Shown here: positions 1 to 9,808 of the stretch, piece by piece
Layout: each line of letters begins with the position of its first letter
Numbering within the stretch: position 1 is the stretch's first letter
NCBI GenBank assembly: GCA_934234215.1
Contig: CAKQHB010000004.1
Span: 1-64,000 of the forward strand
Source of the DNA: an uncultured Cuneatibacter sp.
Lineage (GTDB): Bacteria > Bacillota > Clostridia > Lachnospirales > Lachnospiraceae
Direction of reading: 5' to 3'
DNA length: 64,000 nt
The notes under the pieces: model-generated
Database searches by the model: none
What the model saw: only the letters and a program-made list of their open reading frames with translations
What the model was told of the DNA's origin: nothing
Position numbers and translations under genes: made by a program

Positions 1-10
1 TCGACCTATC

Positions 11-970
11 TTACTTAATTTCAGTCAAACCAAACGGCTCTTTATCATACAGTCCTGCCGATGTCTTGAATTTTCCTTTCAACACTCTTTCGAACAACTC
101 TGATACATTAGCTCGTTCTAGATTTATCTGAAGTATCATTTCTCGGCTAATATTTAACTTCACTACATTTACCTCTCGATTATTTCCGTATGCCCTATCG
201 TAATAACGTATAAAGCCTGTAATATTAATAAATTCAATGTTTTTTGACTCATCTGAACAAATAATCCTTGCTACTGAGCGCAATAGGAGAGTTTGGAGTA
301 AATGCATCCTTGCTCTTTTTGCGTCGATTTTATCTAATTCTTTTGCTATAACCTCCCCACTTTCTTCATCGTATACAAATCTATCTATCACACAAATCTC
401 ATCCGAATTTGGTATTCTGTATCTATATGAAAGGGTTTTTGTTTTTTCATCATACTCAGAAATCACACTGGCTGAGTCATATCTTTCCTGCCTATATAAA
501 ATATCAAGCGTAAAATCATCGTTAACTAAAACTGCATTAAAGAAGTTGATAATTTGCTTTTTATCACCTTTAGCATACATGGATTTCATTTCATCCACTG
601 ACTCATGATTCTTCCTTTGTTGTTCCTCAAATTGAGCACGCATTCTGTTAACTCTTTTTTGATGATACTGCTCATATTCTTGCTGCAACACCTTCGCTTC
701 TTTGCGTTTCTCTTCTAATTCTCTTTTTGCCTTATCGGAGAAGATTGATTTACATTTCAACCAGAATGTTACCTTTGAATCCTTCTCAGCATCACGTTTG
801 CTCGTATCTCTTGGTTCTTTAAACTTACTCCAATCTTTAAGACTCTCGTAGTACTCCTCTGCATTAAGAATACAAAGGTCATTGACATGGAGTCTTCTAT
901 AATAATTTCTCTGTATTCTTAATTTTTCATTTCGTTTCGATACAATTTCATCGTGATTTCTGTCATCCAT
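11..970 (-). CDS. Hypothetical AT-rich protein, charged N-terminal half
   Basis: I do not recognise this 319-residue protein with confidence. The first ~130 residues are highly charged and probably helical or coiled-coil (Lys/Glu-rich run at about 75-130). Residues ~135-300 look like a mixed alpha/beta domain. The segment containing LDILYRQERYDS and later KLNISREMILQINLE resembles, from memory only, a domain that precedes Mrr-type nuclease domains in some actinobacterial proteins, but no nuclease motif follows it here. The start is supported by AGGAGG nine bases upstream of the ATG. Base composition is clearly more AT-rich than the genes that follow, which suggests acquisition. Function unknown. 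Confidence 0.6.
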   Translation of the reverse strand: MDDRNHDEIVSKRNEKLRIQRNYYRRLHVNDLCILNAEEYYESLKDWSKFKEPRDTSKRDAEKDSKVTFWLKCKSIFSDKAKRELEEKRKEAKVLQQEYEQYHQKRVNRMRAQFEEQQRKNHESVDEMKSMYAKGDKKQIINFFNAVLVNDDFTLDILYRQERYDSASVISEYDEKTKTLSYRYRIPNSDEICVIDRFVYDEESGEVIAKELDKIDAKRARMHLLQTLLLRSVARIICSDESKNIEFINITGFIRYYDRAYGNNREVNVVKLNISREMILQINLERANVSELFERVLKGKFKTSAGLYDKEPFGLTEIK

Positions 971-1245
971 GTCCTGACACCTCCTGTTATCTATTCCACT
1001 GCCAAATCTACCCCTTAGTATCGAGTGGCTTAAACTGCGGTCGATTCTGACAACAATCCCAGTGCCACAACCTCTGACATCTAATCCACAGCCTAAACCC
1101 TATCGCAATTCTCCGGCCACTAAATTTTTCTCCAATCATACTGAAAAGTAGATATGTTTCCATACAAGAAAACCGAGCTTTCCGCAAGGCTTCTCTGATG
1201 ATGCTAACCTCGCAAATAGCCCGGAAATACGCCACTTTTCAGCCT
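971..1245. other. Degenerate spacer, possible remnant of an acquired segment
   Basis: This spacer between the AT-rich gene and rlmD has one short minus-strand frame (1008-1235, 75 codons, rich in Cys, Trp and Arg) with no convincing ribosome-binding site. Phrases in that frame such as ALRKARFSCMETYL recall junk reading frames I associate with Clostridia conjugative elements. That is memory, not a search. I treat it as non-coding or remnant sequence marking the edge between the AT-rich segment and core chromosome. Confidence 0.3.
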
Positions 1246-2631
1246 TTATTTATCTTTCCTTGACAGCAAACAGACATTCTCCACATGCCCTGTCATCGGG
1301 AACAGATCGCACGGCTGCACTCTCTCCACCCGATATCCGTGCGCGGTCATGTATTTCAGATCTCTTGCCAGTGTCGCAGAATCGCAGCTCACATAGACCA
1401 TGCGCTTCGGTGCCATCTGCACGATGGTATCCAATAGAGTCTCATCGCAGCCCTTGCGCGGCGGATCGACTACGATCACATCTGCAGGCATGTCGCCCGG
1501 CTGCAGACGTCCGGCTGCCAGTTCTTTTTTGTACCAGTTCGGCAGGACTTCTTCGGACTTTCCCACGAAGAACTCCGCATTTGTGAAGCCGCCAAGCTCC
1601 GCATTGCGGCGGGCATCCTCGATGGCGGGCGGAACAATCTCAACACCGTAAACCTTCTTTGCCTGCTTTGCGAGGAACAGAGAGATCGTGCCGATGCCGC
1701 AGTACAGATCCCAGACGGTCTCATTGCCCGTCAGTCCCGCGAATTCCAGCGCGGTACGGTACAGCTTCTCGGTCTGCACCGGATTGACCTGAAAGAAGGA
1801 CAGCGGTGAGATCTGATACGCCACATCGCCAATATAATCTGTGATATAGCCCGGCCCGTAGAGGTTGATGATCTCAGTTCCAAGGATGATGTTTGTGCGG
1901 GCGGTGTTGACATTCAGACTGATGCTGGTCATGCCCGGAATTGCCAGCAGACGCTCCGTCAGGATCTGCGCCTTCGGCAGTTTTTTGCCGTTCAGGATCA
2001 CGCAAACCATCAGCTCGCCGGTGGTAAAGCCCTTGCGGATCAGCACATGGCGCACCAGACCTTTTCCTGTCGCCTCGTCATAGGGCTCGATATGATATTC
2101 TTCCAGAAACTCCGTCAGAATGTGAATGATCTGCGCATTTTCTTCCGGTGCCAGCAGGCAATCCTCCTGCGGAATGATGGAATGGGTGCGGCCTGCATAA
2201 AATCCTGCCCGGATATGTCCGGTCTTATCTCTGCCAATGGGCACCTGCGTCTTGTTGCGGTAGCGCCACGGATGCTCCATGCCAATGACCGGCTGCACCT
2301 CAACGTCCAGACCACCGATCTTTTGCAGATTGCGGCGCACTTTCTCTCGCTTCCACTCCAGCTGTACCGCATAATCCATCGCCTGCAGCTGACATCCGCC
2401 GCAGGGACGGGCAATGGGACAGGCTGCCTCCACGCGGTCTTTGGACGGCTCCAGCACCTGCACCAGGCGCGCATAGCCATAGTTTTTCTTCATCTTTGTG
2501 ACGACCGCCTCCACGCGATCTCCCAGAACCGTATCCTTAATAAAGAGTGCGCAGCCCTCTGCTTTGCCGACGCCCTCTCCGTCTGTGCTCATATCCTCGA
2601 TCGTCACGATCACATGCTCATTTTTTTCCAT
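1246..2631 (-). CDS. rlmD: 23S rRNA (uracil-5-)-methyltransferase RlmD/RumA family
   Basis: SAM-dependent methyltransferase that makes 5-methyluridine in 23S rRNA (RlmD/RlmCD family). The order is canonical: N-terminal TRAM RNA-binding domain (about residues 5-60), iron-sulfur cysteines in CPIARPCGGC, SAM-binding motif WDLYCGIGTIS, VVDPPRKGC, and the catalytic cysteine in YVSCDSATLARD. The chosen ATG at 2631 has GGAG five bases upstream; an in-frame start 16 codons earlier would add an unconserved Arg-rich tail. Length of 461 residues is normal for the family. Which uridine is modified cannot be told from sequence; Bacillus has a dual-site enzyme. Confidence 0.93.
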   Translation of the reverse strand: MEKNEHVIVTIEDMSTDGEGVGKAEGCALFIKDTVLGDRVEAVVTKMKKNYGYARLVQVLEPSKDRVEAACPIARPCGGCQLQAMDYAVQLEWKREKVRRNLQKIGGLDVEVQPVIGMEHPWRYRNKTQVPIGRDKTGHIRAGFYAGRTHSIIPQEDCLLAPEENAQIIHILTEFLEEYHIEPYDEATGKGLVRHVLIRKGFTTGELMVCVILNGKKLPKAQILTERLLAIPGMTSISLNVNTARTNIILGTEIINLYGPGYITDYIGDVAYQISPLSFFQVNPVQTEKLYRTALEFAGLTGNETVWDLYCGIGTISLFLAKQAKKVYGVEIVPPAIEDARRNAELGGFTNAEFFVGKSEEVLPNWYKKELAAGRLQPGDMPADVIVVDPPRKGCDETLLDTIVQMAPKRMVYVSCDSATLARDLKYMTAHGYRVERVQPCDLFPMTGHVENVCLLSRKDK

Positions 2632-2743
2632 CTTTTCTCCATTCCTGATCCATCGGGCACGCCTTCTCGCGCCGATCACTCTATCTCATTTGACACAGCG
2701 ACCCGAAATCAGCATCGTGACTTCGGGTCCTTTGTTTCTCTTT

Positions 2744-3691
2744 TCATTTCTCCAGCGGTGTGGTGCGACGGATATTGGAATCCAACAGACGGTTGAATCC
2801 CATCCACTCCGTACCATTTGCACCGTTCAATGCTTCTGTCATCGTCTCCAGCTTCGCATCGGTATTGTCCGCAAAATTCAGCGCCAATGCCTCGATCAGA
2901 GCCGGCTTCTTCGGGGAGCCATACTCCAGCTCACCGTGATGCGCCAGAATACAGTGCTTCAGCTCGACAGCTGTCCGCTCCGGGAATCCCGGAATCTGGC
3001 GAATCCGATCGCCTACCATCTCCGCTCCGATCATAATGTGACCGAGCAGCTGTCCGTCATCGGTGTAATCATTGGACGGGAAATCCGACAATTCTTTCAG
3101 CTTTCCCACATCGTGGAACAGCGCTGCCGTCAGCAGCAGATCCCGATTCAGCGCCGGATAATAACTGCAATAGAAATAGCACAGACGCACTACAGATAAT
3201 GTGTGCTGCAGCAATCCGCCGATAAATCCGTGGTGAACACTCTTTGCTGCGGAATGCTCCTTAAATGCTTTGATAAACTCCGGATCCTCCACGAAAAACG
3301 ACTTGATGAGCTGACGCATCTTTTCGTTCTTGACTTTGCTCACAAGACTCATCAGCTCATCGTACATCTCTTTCACATCGTAGGGAGACACCGGGAAATA
3401 ATCCTTCGGATCGTACTCGCCCTCTCTCGCCTTGCGCACGCGGCGGATATTGAGCTGCAGCGTATTGTTGAACGCCGTCACTTCGCCGTCCACCTGAATA
3501 AAATCGCCCGTCTCAAAATGGTCGATTCCGCTGCTGAGGTCCCAGATCTTTCCGTCGATCTGTCCCGTCTTGTCCTGCAGATTCAATGAATAATAATTCT
3601 TACCGGACTTCGTTGTTGCTGTGATTTTATTTTTACACAGATATACCTGTGAAAAACGCTCTCCCTCTGTTAATTCCTGAATATAACGCAA
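2744..3691 (-). CDS. yhaM: 3'-5' exoribonuclease YhaM family (OB fold + HD domain)
   Basis: Predicted Mn-dependent 3'-5' exoribonuclease. An N-terminal OB-fold (residues ~10-90, with GQIDGKIWDL) is followed by an HD phosphohydrolase domain with HHGFIGGLLQHT, LFHDVGKL and HHGELEYGSPK. The best start is a TTG at 3691 with GGAGG eight bases upstream, giving 315 residues, essentially the length of Bacillus YhaM. A longer frame with an ATG would run into the upstream gene. The gene begins 25 bases after the HtrA-like stop codon, so the two are probably cotranscribed. Confidence 0.88.
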   Translation of the reverse strand: MRYIQELTEGERFSQVYLCKNKITATTKSGKNYYSLNLQDKTGQIDGKIWDLSSGIDHFETGDFIQVDGEVTAFNNTLQLNIRRVRKAREGEYDPKDYFPVSPYDVKEMYDELMSLVSKVKNEKMRQLIKSFFVEDPEFIKAFKEHSAAKSVHHGFIGGLLQHTLSVVRLCYFYCSYYPALNRDLLLTAALFHDVGKLKELSDFPSNDYTDDGQLLGHIMIGAEMVGDRIRQIPGFPERTAVELKHCILAHHGELEYGSPKKPALIEALALNFADNTDAKLETMTEALNGANGTEWMGFNRLLDSNIRRTTPLEK

Positions 3692-3716
3692 ACCTTCATC
3701 CTCCAAACTCAAATAA

Positions 3717-5042
3717 TCACTGTGCCGCCGCGCCGTCGTCCAATACGACCGACAATTCCAGTTCTTCATAATTGCCGCGGTTCCAGCGCTCTATGGTCAC
3801 AGAAATCGCATCCCCCGGCTGATACTGCAGCAATGCTCCATTCAGGGAATGCAAAATTCCAATGCGGGATTCCCCGACTGTCGTGATGATATCTCCGGGC
3901 TGCATTCCGGCATCAAATGCCGCACCGTCCGGCAGCACCTCCGTCACATAAAATCCGGCAGGTACTCCGGATTCGTTCTGCGCAGTCTCCGGGACACGCT
4001 GTCCTCTCACACCAAGATACGCCGGTGTCTCTCCCCGCTCCATCTTCGTCAAAGTTCCGGAAAGATCCGAAATGCCGATCGCTGCGGTGAAATCCTCCAG
4101 CCCGCTGTGATGCAGCTCCGTCAGATATCCCACGATCTGTCCATCGCTATTTAACAGCAGACCGGTGCCATCTGTCCGAATCATGTTCGTGTACAGCAGG
4201 GTCACGGTCATGTCCAACAACTCCATGTAATTTTCCTGCATGCAAAACGTACCGCTGTTGATCGATCCCACAACACCCAGCGGACTGCCCACTGCAACAA
4301 GTGTCTCTCCTGCCTTCAGCTGATGAGAACTGCCGAACTGTGCCTCCTGCCAGTCATCGGATATCTCCAGTGAACTCGCGGGAACTTCCAGCAATGTCAT
4401 GCCGGTCAGCGTGTCTTTTACATAAATCCGCACGTTCCGGCTCGTCTGAGTTCCCATCGTCAGGCTCATCGTCTGCGTGTCCGAAATTGCCGTCTCATCT
4501 GTCAGAAACAGCAGATGCTCGCTCGTTTTTTCCACAAGCACCGCCCAGGTCGTCTCCGTATCCTCACGACTCTCCTGCAGCCAGTCCGTTCCCTGCTGAG
4601 TCAGCTCCACAGTCGCTAACGACTGTGCCGCAAACGTCCGGTACATATCCTGAATCTCGCTCTCCTGCTCTTCCTCGGTGGATTGCTCCTCCAAAATCTG
4701 TGCCGCCGCAGATTCCAGCCATGGAGTTCCGTTCTCCTCCAGCCATGCTTCTAATTGCGGTTCCTCCGGCGCTGAAATTTCCGCTGCTTCCGTCTCCGGC
4801 GAGGCCTCGCTCTCCGTCTCTGTCTCCGCCAGAAGCGCCGCCTCTTCCCGAAATGGTCCATTCGGCAGAAACGTCATCAGCAGCCAGAACACGAGGCCCG
4901 CTGCAGCGCCCGCCAGAAGCGCCATGCACACCGAGCGAATCACATTTCTGCACCGCTTTCTCTTATCTTCAACGATTTTTTCCCGGATCAGGGTCTGTTC
5001 CGCCCCCTGCATGTCAGTTTTATCTGAAAAAGGTTCTGCCAT
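3717..5042 (-). CDS. Membrane-anchored HtrA-like PDZ protein lacking the catalytic triad
   Basis: A 441-residue protein with a cytoplasmic N-terminus, one membrane segment at about 38-60, an acidic Glu/Thr-rich stalk (~65-110), a chymotrypsin-like fold and a C-terminal PDZ domain (about 345-430, with GVPAGFYVTEVLPDGAAFDAG). Trypsin-fold landmarks are recognisable (AVGSPLGVVGSINSGTF). Where active HtrA proteases have LTNNHV this protein has LFLTDETA, and where they have GNSGG it has DGTGL. The nucleophile Ser and the His are therefore missing. It is probably a substrate- or peptidoglycan-sensing pseudoprotease. Start chosen for GGAGG eight bases upstream of the ATG at 5042. Confidence 0.8.
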   Translation of the reverse strand: MAEPFSDKTDMQGAEQTLIREKIVEDKRKRCRNVIRSVCMALLAGAAAGLVFWLLMTFLPNGPFREEAALLAETETESEASPETEAAEISAPEEPQLEAWLEENGTPWLESAAAQILEEQSTEEEQESEIQDMYRTFAAQSLATVELTQQGTDWLQESREDTETTWAVLVEKTSEHLLFLTDETAISDTQTMSLTMGTQTSRNVRIYVKDTLTGMTLLEVPASSLEISDDWQEAQFGSSHQLKAGETLVAVGSPLGVVGSINSGTFCMQENYMELLDMTVTLLYTNMIRTDGTGLLLNSDGQIVGYLTELHHSGLEDFTAAIGISDLSGTLTKMERGETPAYLGVRGQRVPETAQNESGVPAGFYVTEVLPDGAAFDAGMQPGDIITTVGESRIGILHSLNGALLQYQPGDAISVTIERWNRGNYEELELSVVLDDGAAAQ

Positions 5043-5250
5043 CAGGGCATCCTCCTGCAATAGATTTAGTATTGTTATACCAGAATTTTCACGGAAAAGA
5101 AAGTGTTTTTCGCAGTGCAACTGTGATGTGCGACATTTATTTTTATAAGGAATCCTCAAACATCTATGTAACTACTAGCCGCCGTTCCGAAAATAGTGTA
5201 TACTGTACCACATGCGAACATATTTTTAACAATAGTATTTAGGAGCTGGT

Positions 5251-7650
5251 ATGAACGAAAAAGCCCTTCGGGTATTAGAATATTCCAAAATTATTGAGAT
5301 GCTGACGGAGCATGCCACCACGCCCCTCGGCAAAGCGCAGTGCGCTTCCCTCGTCCCCTCGGATGACCGGGACGAGATTTCCCGCAATTTGAAAGAGACG
5401 ACGGATGCTGTCAGCCGTCTGTTCCAGAAAGGCAGCATTTCTTTTTCCGGCGCGAGAGACATTCGCCCGTCTATTTCCAGACTGGCGGTTGGCTCCTCTC
5501 TGAGCATTTCGGAGCTGTTATCCGTCAGCAGCCTGCTGACAGCAGCTGCCCGCGCAAAAAATTACGGACGCCGGGATGTGCAGGAGGAGGAACGGGACAG
5601 TCTGGATGATCTGTTTGACTCCATCGCACCGCTGTCACCGTTGAACCGGGAGATAGAGCGATGCATCCTCAGCGAAGAGGAGATTGCCGATGATGCCAGT
5701 CCGGGACTGCATCGCGTGCGCCGCAGCATGGCTTCCACAAAGGCTCGCGTGCACACACAGATGAACTCGATCTTAAATTCTTCCCGCAATTATTTGCAGG
5801 ATGCAGTTATCACGATGCGAAACGGACGCTACTGTATTCCGGTCAAGCAGGAATATAAGGGACAGGTATCCGGCATGGTGCACGACCAGAGTTCTTCCGG
5901 ATCGACTGTCTTTATTGAGCCGGCAGCCGTTGTAAAGTTAAATAACGAATTACGGGAGCTGGAGATCCAGGAGCAAAAAGAGATCGAAGCGGTTCTGGCG
6001 GAGCTGTCCAATCAGTGCGCCGAGTACACCGAGGATCTGAAGCTGGATCTGCAGGTTCTGTCTCATCTGGATTTTGTTTTTGCGAAGGCAGCGCTGTCCC
6101 GTTCTTATAAGGGCAGTTGTCCGCGCCTTTCCGACAAGGGTTATCTGAACATTAAGAAGGGACGGCATCCGCTGATCGATCCGCATAAAGTCGTTCCGAT
6201 TGATGTGACGCTGGGTCTGGATTATCACCAGCTCATCATCACCGGTCCAAATACCGGTGGTAAGACGGTCACATTGAAGACCGTCGGACTGTTCTGCCTC
6301 ATGGGGCAGGCGGGTCTGCACATTCCTGCTTTTGACGGCTCCACTCTGCCCGTTTACCGCGAAGTCTTTGCGGACATCGGCGATGAGCAGAGCATTGAAC
6401 AGAGCCTGTCCACCTTCTCATCTCATATGGTAAACATCGTGAGCTTTCTCGACAAAGCAGATTCGGACTGTCTCGTGCTGTTCGATGAGCTTGGCGCCGG
6501 TACGGACCCGACGGAGGGCGCTGCCCTTGCCACGGCGATTCTGTCGTTCCTGCGCAATCTGAAGGTCACGACGATGGCGACGACCCATTACAGTGAGCTG
6601 AAGGTCTATGCGCTTTCCACCGAAGATGTGGAAAATGCCTGCTGTGAATTTGATGTAGAGACGCTGCAGCCCACTTACCGGCTGCTTGTGGGAATTCCCG
6701 GCAAGAGTAATGCATTTGCGATTTCCTCCCGCCTGGGTATTCCGGACTATATTATCGAGGATGCCAAGCAACGGCTGGATTCCGAGGATGTGCGTTTCGA
6801 AGATCTGATCGCCAGTCTGGAAGAAGACCGCAAGCAGATTGAAAAAGCCCGCGAAGAAGCGGAGAAGTCCCGCGCTGAGGCGGATGCCCTGCGCAAGCGC
6901 TTCGAGGAGCGCCAGGCAAAGTTTGACGCACAGCGGGAGCGTCTGCTGCAAAAAGCCAACGAAGAAGCTCAGTCGGTTCTGCAGGAAGCTAAGGATTATG
7001 TAGACCAGACAATCCGTCGTGTCAACAAACGCGCGGCAGGAAGCGGCTTTTCGAAAGAGCTGGAGGCAGACCGTACCGAGCTGCGCGGTCGTCTGAATGA
7101 AGTCGGCGGCAAGCTGGCAGCAAAGCCCGCCACTCCGAAGAAAAAAGCTCCTACTCCCAGGCAGCTGCGTGTGGGCGATGGTGTCCGCGTTCTGACGCTG
7201 AATCTGAATGGTACGGTCAGCACGCTGCCCAATGCAAAGGGCGATCTGTATGTCCAGATGGGTATTCTTCGCTCTCTGGTAAATATCAAGGATATCGAGC
7301 TTCTGGACGAGGCTTCTGTCACCGGCGATGGTGTTCCCGCCGCAACGGGCAAGAGCAAGACTCCCAGAAGCAACACCAGCTCCATCAAGATGTCCAAGTC
7401 CTCTTACGTCTCCCCGGAAATCAACCTCATCGGAAAGACGGTGGACGAAGCGCTTCCGGAGCTGGACAAATACCTGGACGATGCGTATCTGGCACATCTG
7501 CCTCAGGTGCGTGTCGTGCACGGTCGCGGTACCGGTGCGCTCCGCAAGGGCGTACACCAGCATCTGCGCCGTCTTGATTACGTCAAGTCCTTCCGTCTCG
7601 GTGAGTTCGGCGAGGGCGATACCGGCGTGACACTTGTGGAATTTAAATAA
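5251..7650 (+). CDS. mutS2: Endonuclease MutS2 with Smr domain
   Basis: MutS2 ATPase of 799 residues. It has MutS core and clamp helices, Walker A GPNTGGKT (332-339), Walker B LVLFDELGAGTDPTEGA, a long coiled-coil (about 515-600), a KOW-like segment (~640-680) and a C-terminal Smr nuclease domain (~720-799) containing RVVHGRGTGALRKGV. Family members suppress homologous recombination or rescue collided ribosomes; which role applies here is not visible. AGGAG sits just upstream of the ATG. The response regulator starts 32 bases downstream with no terminator between, so all three genes are probably one transcript. Confidence 0.95.
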   Translation: MNEKALRVLEYSKIIEMLTEHATTPLGKAQCASLVPSDDRDEISRNLKETTDAVSRLFQKGSISFSGARDIRPSISRLAVGSSLSISELLSVSSLLTAAARAKNYGRRDVQEEERDSLDDLFDSIAPLSPLNREIERCILSEEEIADDASPGLHRVRRSMASTKARVHTQMNSILNSSRNYLQDAVITMRNGRYCIPVKQEYKGQVSGMVHDQSSSGSTVFIEPAAVVKLNNELRELEIQEQKEIEAVLAELSNQCAEYTEDLKLDLQVLSHLDFVFAKAALSRSYKGSCPRLSDKGYLNIKKGRHPLIDPHKVVPIDVTLGLDYHQLIITGPNTGGKTVTLKTVGLFCLMGQAGLHIPAFDGSTLPVYREVFADIGDEQSIEQSLSTFSSHMVNIVSFLDKADSDCLVLFDELGAGTDPTEGAALATAILSFLRNLKVTTMATTHYSELKVYALSTEDVENACCEFDVETLQPTYRLLVGIPGKSNAFAISSRLGIPDYIIEDAKQRLDSEDVRFEDLIASLEEDRKQIEKAREEAEKSRAEADALRKRFEERQAKFDAQRERLLQKANEEAQSVLQEAKDYVDQTIRRVNKRAAGSGFSKELEADRTELRGRLNEVGGKLAAKPATPKKKAPTPRQLRVGDGVRVLTLNLNGTVSTLPNAKGDLYVQMGILRSLVNIKDIELLDEASVTGDGVPAATGKSKTPRSNTSSIKMSKSSYVSPEINLIGKTVDEALPELDKYLDDAYLAHLPQVRVVHGRGTGALRKGVHQHLRRLDYVKSFRLGEFGEGDTGVTLVEFK

Positions 7651-7682
7651 TCTTATCCAATAACAAAGAAATGGAGATTGAT

Positions 7683-8399
7683 ATGGTCGAAAAGCAGCGC
7701 ATTATGATTGTTGACGACGATGAGAATATTGCAGAGCTGATCTCTCTGTATCTCACAAAAGAATGCTTTGACACACAGATCGTGCACGACGGAGAAGCCG
7801 CACTGAACCTGCTTTCCCAGTTTCATCCGGATCTGATCCTGTTGGATCTGATGCTTCCCGGCATCGACGGGTATCAGGTCTGTCGGGAAGTTCGCAAGAC
7901 CTCTTCCACACCGATCATCATGCTGTCCGCAAAGGGTGAGGTTTTTGACAAGGTGCTCGGTCTGGAGCTGGGCGCAGATGATTATATCATCAAGCCTTTT
8001 GATTCCAAGGAGCTGGTTGCCAGAGTAAAGGCGGTTTTGCGCCGCACCTCTGCTGCCCCTGCCGCCGCTTCCTCTGCGGTATCGGCGGATATGGTCACTT
8101 ATCCGGATCTGGTCATCAACCGCACAAATTACGCCGTCACTCACGACGGCAAAGCGCTGGAGATGCCGCCGAAGGAACTGGAGCTGCTTTATTTCCTTGC
8201 TTCCTCTCCCAATCAGGTATTCACAAGAGAGCAGCTTTTAGATAATATCTGGGGTTATGAATACAGCGGCGACACCCGTACCGTAGATGTTCATATCAAA
8301 CGTCTGCGCGAAAAGCTGGGTGATCATCCTTCCTGGGCGATCACAACCGTCTGGGGCATCGGCTATAAGTTCGAGACGAAGGAAGGAAAGGCGCGATGA
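7683..8399 (+). CDS. OmpR-family response regulator
   Basis: A 238-residue two-component regulator. The receiver domain has acidic DDD at 11-13, phosphoacceptor Asp55 in LLDLMLPG, and Lys in IIKPFD. After an Ala-rich linker (~120-135) comes a winged-helix OmpR output domain ending in TVWGIGYKFE. The ATG at 7683 has GGAG six bases upstream; an earlier ATG at 7671 lacks one. The stop codon overlaps the kinase start as ATGA, so the pair is translationally coupled. Target genes are unknown. Confidence 0.92.
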   Translation: MVEKQRIMIVDDDENIAELISLYLTKECFDTQIVHDGEAALNLLSQFHPDLILLDLMLPGIDGYQVCREVRKTSSTPIIMLSAKGEVFDKVLGLELGADDYIIKPFDSKELVARVKAVLRRTSAAPAAASSAVSADMVTYPDLVINRTNYAVTHDGKALEMPPKELELLYFLASSPNQVFTREQLLDNIWGYEYSGDTRTVDVHIKRLREKLGDHPSWAITTVWGIGYKFETKEGKAR

Positions 8400-9808
8400 A
8401 ACTGAAATCGCCCCTCAGTTTGAAATTCGTCATTACTTACCTGATACTGGCGGCACTGGCCATGGTGATTCTCGTGCTGAGCGCAACAGAGGCTTCCAGC
8501 CGCTATTTGCGGCGGCAGGAGACCCAGGTTTTGTACTCCCACGCGCAAGACCTTGCGGAAAAGTACCAGAGTGATGCTTCGCTGCCTGCAGAAGAATTGC
8601 TGCAGCGCCTGCACGATTATGCCCGGGGCATGGATACGGTGATCTGGATTCTCGACCGGGACGGACAGATCCAGTTTTCTTCGGAATGGAACACCTGTCA
8701 CGATCCGATCCCAACGGATTTTCAGCCGCTGGATTTTGAGAATCGAAGCAGCATCACCGGCACCTTTTATGGCATGTTCGATGAGCCGCAGCTCACGGTA
8801 TACACGCCGTTAAATACCAACTTTCAGACACGGGGCTATGTGCTGGTCCACGAACCGTTGTCCGCATCGATCCCGCAGCAAAATACGATGATGAACTTTC
8901 TGCTGCTGGGCTCCGGTGTGATATTCGCACTGATGGCACTTTTGATGTTGTTTTTCCACATCGCCGTCCACCGTCCGATTCGCAAGATCACTGTGGCGGT
9001 GCAGGAATATGCCAGGGGAAATCTTTCCTACAAGGCGGAGGTCCATTCTCACGATGAATTTGGGTATCTGGCAGATGGTCTGAATGATATGTCCGAGCGA
9101 TTGAGCCGCACAGAGGAAGATCAGAAAACTTTCCTGGCAAATGTCTCCCACGACTTCCGATCACCGCTGACGTCCATTAAGGGCTATCTGGAAGCGATTT
9201 TAGACGGCACGATTCCGCCGGAATTGCAGCCGAAATATTTAAAGATCGTGCTGGATGAGACTGGTCGTCTGACAAAGCTGACGCGAAACATGCTGGATCT
9301 GAATACCTTCAGCGGCGGCGCCTATCTGAACTATTCGATTTTTGACATCAACCATGCGATTCGCAAAGCCATCGCCTCGATGGAGGGCAACTGCCGGGAG
9401 AAGGGCATCACCTTCGACATGATCTCCTCTTCCCGCAATCTCATGGTGAACGCCGATCTCGACCGCATTCAGCAGGTGCTCTATAACCTCATCGACAATG
9501 CGATCAAGTTCAGTCCCAGGGACAGCGTCATCACCATCGAGACTTCTTCCCGCCACGGACTTGCGTTCATCTCCGTCAAGGACAATGGCGTGGGCATCGC
9601 AAAAGAAAATATCAACAAGATCTGGGAGCGTTTCTACAAAACCGACACCTCCCGCGGAAAAGACAAAAAAGGCACCGGGCTTGGACTTTCCATCGTGAAA
9701 GAGATCATCCAGGCACACGGCACCAACATCGACGTCATCAGTACCGAGGGCGTCGGTACGGAATTTATTTTTACTTTGAATCTTGCAGAAAAAGAGCCGG
9801 AAGTGTAA
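8396..9808 (+). CDS. Sensor histidine kinase, HAMP type
   Basis: Partner of the preceding regulator, 470 residues. TM1 at ~11-31, an extracytoplasmic sensor domain of about 135 residues, TM2 at ~166-190, HAMP (~190-243), HisKA with His252 in NVSHDFRSPLTS, and the ATPase domain with N box NLIDNAIKFS, DNGVGIA and GTGLGLSI. The architecture resembles VanS/WalK-like kinases that respond to envelope stress, but the ligand is not predictable. The stop codon lies inside the terminator hairpin. Confidence 0.92.
   Translation: MKLKSPLSLKFVITYLILAALAMVILVLSATEASSRYLRRQETQVLYSHAQDLAEKYQSDASLPAEELLQRLHDYARGMDTVIWILDRDGQIQFSSEWNTCHDPIPTDFQPLDFENRSSITGTFYGMFDEPQLTVYTPLNTNFQTRGYVLVHEPLSASIPQQNTMMNFLLLGSGVIFALMALLMLFFHIAVHRPIRKITVAVQEYARGNLSYKAEVHSHDEFGYLADGLNDMSERLSRTEEDQKTFLANVSHDFRSPLTSIKGYLEAILDGTIPPELQPKYLKIVLDETGRLTKLTRNMLDLNTFSGGAYLNYSIFDINHAIRKAIASMEGNCREKGITFDMISSSRNLMVNADLDRIQQVLYNLIDNAIKFSPRDSVITIETSSRHGLAFISVKDNGVGIAKENINKIWERFYKTDTSRGKDKKGTGLGLSIVKEIIQAHGTNIDVISTEGVGTEFIFTLNLAEKEPEV

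Noticed and set aside
1008..1235. 75-codon minus-strand frame as a real gene
   Set aside because: No ribosome-binding site and Cys/Trp/Arg-rich composition; kept only as possible remnant sequence.
6418..7563. Long open frame (381 codons) antisense to mutS2
   Set aside because: Exactly overlaps conserved MutS2 coding sequence, has low-complexity Leu/Arg composition and no ribosome-binding site.
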